Source of the DNA: a virus
Length of the DNA stretch: 20,192 nt
Virus record (IMG/VR): IMGVR_UViG_3300048928_000093
Span: 1 to 20,192 of that record
Reading direction: 5' to 3' (one strand)
Shown: one piece after another, positions 18,609 through 20,192 of the stretch
Numbering within the stretch: position 1 is the stretch's first letter
How the letters are laid out: each line of letters opens with the position of its first letter
Position numbers and translations under genes: made by a program
Notes under the pieces: model-generated
The model's input: the letters and a program-made list of their open reading frames with translations, nothing else
Told to the model about the DNA's origin: nothing
The model's database searches: none

Positions 18609-18829
18609 GGCCCGTGACCTGGTGCATAGCCGCCGCCGTGGCTGCGGCACATGGCTTCCATCAGCTCCTCCTCGGTATCTGGCACTATCCGCTCGATGCG
18701 AGTTTCGGGGAGCATGACGGCCTCCGGATGGCTTTTCCTGATGAACTCCTCAGTACAGTCAAAGCGCGTGGTGCGCCATCTGCCCATGTGGTTCTGGTAT
18801 CGCCAAAGGTAGGTGATTTGGGTTTTCAT
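18605..18829 (-). CDS. Small hypothetical phage protein, SOS-box-associated
   Basis: This encodes 74 aa from ATG 18829. The sequence opens MKTQITYLWRYQNHMGRWRTT and continues FDCTEEFIRKSHPEAVMLPETRIE, then EEELMEAMCRSHGGGY. The beta-rich start followed by a helix resembles short unassigned proteins common in phage right ends. There is no Shine-Dalgarno sequence; the bases directly upstream are one arm of an 18-bp palindrome shared with the divergent SRAP gene. A TAAATA sequence ends 6 nt before the ATG, so a leaderless transcript is possible. It forms a two-gene leftward operon with the next gene. Confidence 0.6.
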   Translation of the reverse strand: MKTQITYLWRYQNHMGRWRTTRFDCTEEFIRKSHPEAVMLPETRIERIVPDTEEELMEAMCRSHGGGYAPGHGP

Positions 18830-18847
18830 ACTGGTTATTTAACCAGT
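18830..18847. promoter_or_regulatory. LexA-like SOS box between divergent genes
   Basis: ACTGGTTATTTAACCAGT is a perfect 8-2-8 palindrome that fits the CTG-N10-CAG core of E. coli-type LexA boxes, with an AT-rich centre. It is 33 bp before the SRAP start and abuts the leftward gene, so it could control both. It differs from the best consensus at the CTGT/ACAG fourth position on both sides. Confidence 0.6.
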
Positions 18848-18880
18848 GTTTTTGTGGATTGCGTAAGTTAGCATCCACTT

Positions 18881-19543
18881 ATGTGCAATCGATATAAGTC
18901 GCCCCGAGAAGATGAGATCGAACGCATGTGGCGGGTCGGTCGCCAGGATCCGAATCGTTGGTGGGACACCGAGGTGTTCCCGCGTGGCACGGGAGCGTTT
19001 GTGCGCCGCTCGCAGGACGACACCGGCTACAGCCGCGAGCTCGTGGCGGGCACCTGGGGGCTTATCCCCTGGTTCGCGAAAGAGCCACGCCTGAAATTTC
19101 CGACCAACAACGCGCGCAGCGAGGAGCTGGCAGCCAAGGCCAGCTACAAGCATCCCTGGGCGCGCGGGCAGCGCTGCATCATCCCCGCGACGACTTTCGA
19201 TGAACCCAACTGGGAGAGCGGGAAAAACGTGTGGTGGAGGTTTGCGCGCGCCGACGGCGACCCGTGGGGCTTGGCGGGCTTGTGGAATGTGTGGACCGAC
19301 CACGCGACGGGCCAGGTGTACGAGAGCTACACGATGCTGACCATCAACGCGGACGCGCACCCGCTGATGAGCCGCATGCACAAACCGGACCCCAAGCTGC
19401 CGGCAGACAAGCAGGACAAACGAAGCGTGATCCCCATCGAGCTGGCCGATGTGGACCAGTGGCTTGCGGGGACAGTGGCCGAGGCCTCGCAGCTGTTACG
19501 CGTGGCACCGGTCGAAGTGTTCAACGCCGGCCCTGTTGCCTGA
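18881..19543 (+). CDS. SOS response-associated peptidase (SRAP/YedK-HMCES family)
   Basis: This encodes 220 aa. It starts Met-Cys, and C2 is the catalytic cysteine exposed after Met removal. The other family residues are visible: the NARSE motif (N77-A78-R79-S80-E81), the CIIPATTFDEPNW block with E108, and HPLMSRMH (residues 150-157) with H157 as the likely active-site His. These proteins covalently trap abasic sites in single-stranded DNA. A ~10-residue insertion (PDPKLPADKQ) follows H157, compared with the usual HxRMP form. No Shine-Dalgarno sequence is present and a TAGCAT at 18869-18874 suggests a leaderless mRNA. A LexA-like box upstream fits SOS control. Its tail overlaps the convergent nuclease gene by 23 bp. 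Confidence 0.92.
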   Translation: MCNRYKSPREDEIERMWRVGRQDPNRWWDTEVFPRGTGAFVRRSQDDTGYSRELVAGTWGLIPWFAKEPRLKFPTNNARSEELAAKASYKHPWARGQRCIIPATTFDEPNWESGKNVWWRFARADGDPWGLAGLWNVWTDHATGQVYESYTMLTINADAHPLMSRMHKPDPKLPADKQDKRSVIPIELADVDQWLAGTVAEASQLLRVAPVEVFNAGPVA

Positions 19544-20009
19544 GATTCGCGCGCCAGTCCCATGGCGCCACTGGATCGGTATCTGCCCACAACCCCACGC
19601 GCTTGGCCTTGGCCTCTGTCTCCGCGAATTCGTACTGCCCGCGCTCCTGGGCAGACTGCTCGCGGGAGTAGTAGCGATACCACCAGGCCATGCCCTGGGT
19701 GACAAGTGCGAGCCCTGCGTCGAGCGTGCGCGGTCCATCCGGCGCCGAGCCGGGAGCGACCCACACGGAGCAGACATGGCGCTTGTACCTGTCGATCTTG
19801 TTGCAGCGCAGCTCGGCTTCCTGGCGGTATGTGAGGTCGCTCAGGGCCTGCTTTGCGCGCGCACCGTAGGGCTGCCGGCTCTCCGGCGCATCGATCCCAC
19901 CGATGCGGACCTTGACCTGCTGATATTCGCCGGGCGGGCCGCAGCGGGCAGTAAGGGTGTCGCCGTCCGAGACGCCGACCACGAGGCAGAGTAGGGTGGC
20001 TGCGAGCAT
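19521..20009 (-). CDS. Secreted thermonuclease (SNase-like)
   Basis: This encodes 162 aa. I chose ATG 20009: it gives MLAATLLCLVVG, a short signal-like segment, whereas the longer frame to 20105 reads through a terminator hairpin. The staphylococcal nuclease pattern is clear: VSDGDTLTAR (DGDT at 15-18), VRIGGIDAPES with R35 and E43, and DRYKRHVC, containing the second catalytic Arg. The C-terminal GMAWWYRYY and EAKAKRVGLWAD motifs also fit. The enzyme is a calcium-dependent nuclease for DNA and RNA, probably exported. It is often carried on plasmids and prophages of beta- and gammaproteobacteria. The signal peptide is short, so export is likely but not certain. No good ribosome site is visible. 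Confidence 0.88.
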   Translation of the reverse strand: MLAATLLCLVVGVSDGDTLTARCGPPGEYQQVKVRIGGIDAPESRQPYGARAKQALSDLTYRQEAELRCNKIDRYKRHVCSVWVAPGSAPDGPRTLDAGLALVTQGMAWWYRYYSREQSAQERGQYEFAETEAKAKRVGLWADTDPVAPWDWRANLRQQGRR

Positions 20010-20036
20010 GCCGCAGTGTAGCCAATGCCCCAACGC

Positions 20037-20083
20037 AAAAAAGCCCCCTCGGCGCCGTGATGGCAGCCGAGGGGGCTTTTGTC
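20037..20083. terminator. Bidirectional terminator
   Basis: A 14-bp perfect inverted repeat (AAAAGCCCCCTCGG / CCGAGGGGGCTTTT, 20039-20052 and 20067-20080) with a 14-nt loop has T runs on both strands. It lies upstream of the nuclease gene and isolates it from the right flank. Confidence 0.85.
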
Positions 20084-20192
20084 GTTTCTGGTGTCGATAC
20101 TCCAATGGTGCTCCATTGCGTACGGGAGCGTCTGGAAGACCTAATTAAATCAATTACTTAGGGATTTGTAGAGCCAGTCCATCATGGGCGCA
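20084..20192. other. Right-edge non-coding stretch with a small dyad
   Basis: No gene is supported here. It contains a perfect 6-4-6 dyad (CAATGG-TGCT-CCATTG, 20103-20118) and an AT-rich tract (20142-20160) with the palindrome TAATT-AAATC-AATTA. This may be the control region of a gene beyond the edge or the approach to the prophage end; an attachment site cannot be shown from one side. Confidence 0.4.

Noticed and set aside
20010-20105. N-terminal extension of the thermonuclease
   Set aside because: The extra residues are Arg/Lys/Pro-rich and are encoded by the 14-bp terminator hairpin; the shorter start gives a signal-like N-terminus.
20084-20192. Prophage attachment site or tRNA at the right edge
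   Set aside because: No tRNA-like cloverleaf is visible, and a direct repeat partner cannot be sought because the left end is outside the window.

Overview
The window is the late half of a tailed-phage genome, most probably an integrated prophage. It runs from the end of the head genes, through the long non-contractile-type tail, host-recognition and lysis genes, into a right-hand accessory region. High GC, codon use and the mix of gene families (MuF-type head protein, GH108 endolysin, short Rz/Rz1-like spanins, SRAP and SNase accessory genes) suggest a Betaproteobacterial host, perhaps Comamonadaceae. That host call is an inference; no host gene is visible. Terminase, portal, capsid, integrase and the main immunity region lie outside the window.

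Layout. Positions 2-1559: 3' end of a MuF-like head protein, a gp10-like neck protein, a tail-terminator-like protein and a 67-aa CxxC protein, mostly joined by ATGA overlaps. 1596-1646: two terminators. 1664-2383: tail tube protein with an inserted Ig-like domain. 2482-3027: free-standing HNH/AP2 homing-type endonuclease. 3175-3929: tail assembly chaperones G and G-T, joined by a -1 frameshift at a tandem slippery site followed by a hairpin.

4001-6877 separates G-T from the tape measure gene and holds cargo. It includes a compact cassette organised like phage P22 immI: a leftward Mnt-like RHH repressor, a rightward Arc-like RHH protein and an antirepressor with a P22_AR_N-type domain. Three operator-like palindromes sit between the divergent genes, and a sar-like antisense RNA candidate covers the antirepressor ribosome binding site. 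A lipoprotein moron with its own promoter and terminators follows.

6963-15075: tape measure (1575 aa), a 303-aa distal tail protein with a carbohydrate-binding-like module, a tail fibre with a pyocin-knob-like region, a Gly-rich gp38-like adhesin and a fibre-assembly-type protein. 15137-16653: holin, GH108 endolysin, an unlisted 35-aa ORF, i-spanin and o-spanin, all chained by 4-nt overlaps.

16671-20192 is the accessory right end. It has a promoter whose 17-bp spacer is a perfect palindrome, driving three genes of unknown function, one with an HTH-like C-terminus. Next come four regularly spaced hairpins, two of which closely match the type I-F CRISPR repeat, without cas genes. After these are two small leftward genes, a LexA-like palindrome, an SRAP/YedK-family gene and a secreted thermonuclease. 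The I-F-repeat-like element is the most unusual item. It could be a degenerate mini-array, or an RNA decoy of the kind described as RNA anti-CRISPRs.
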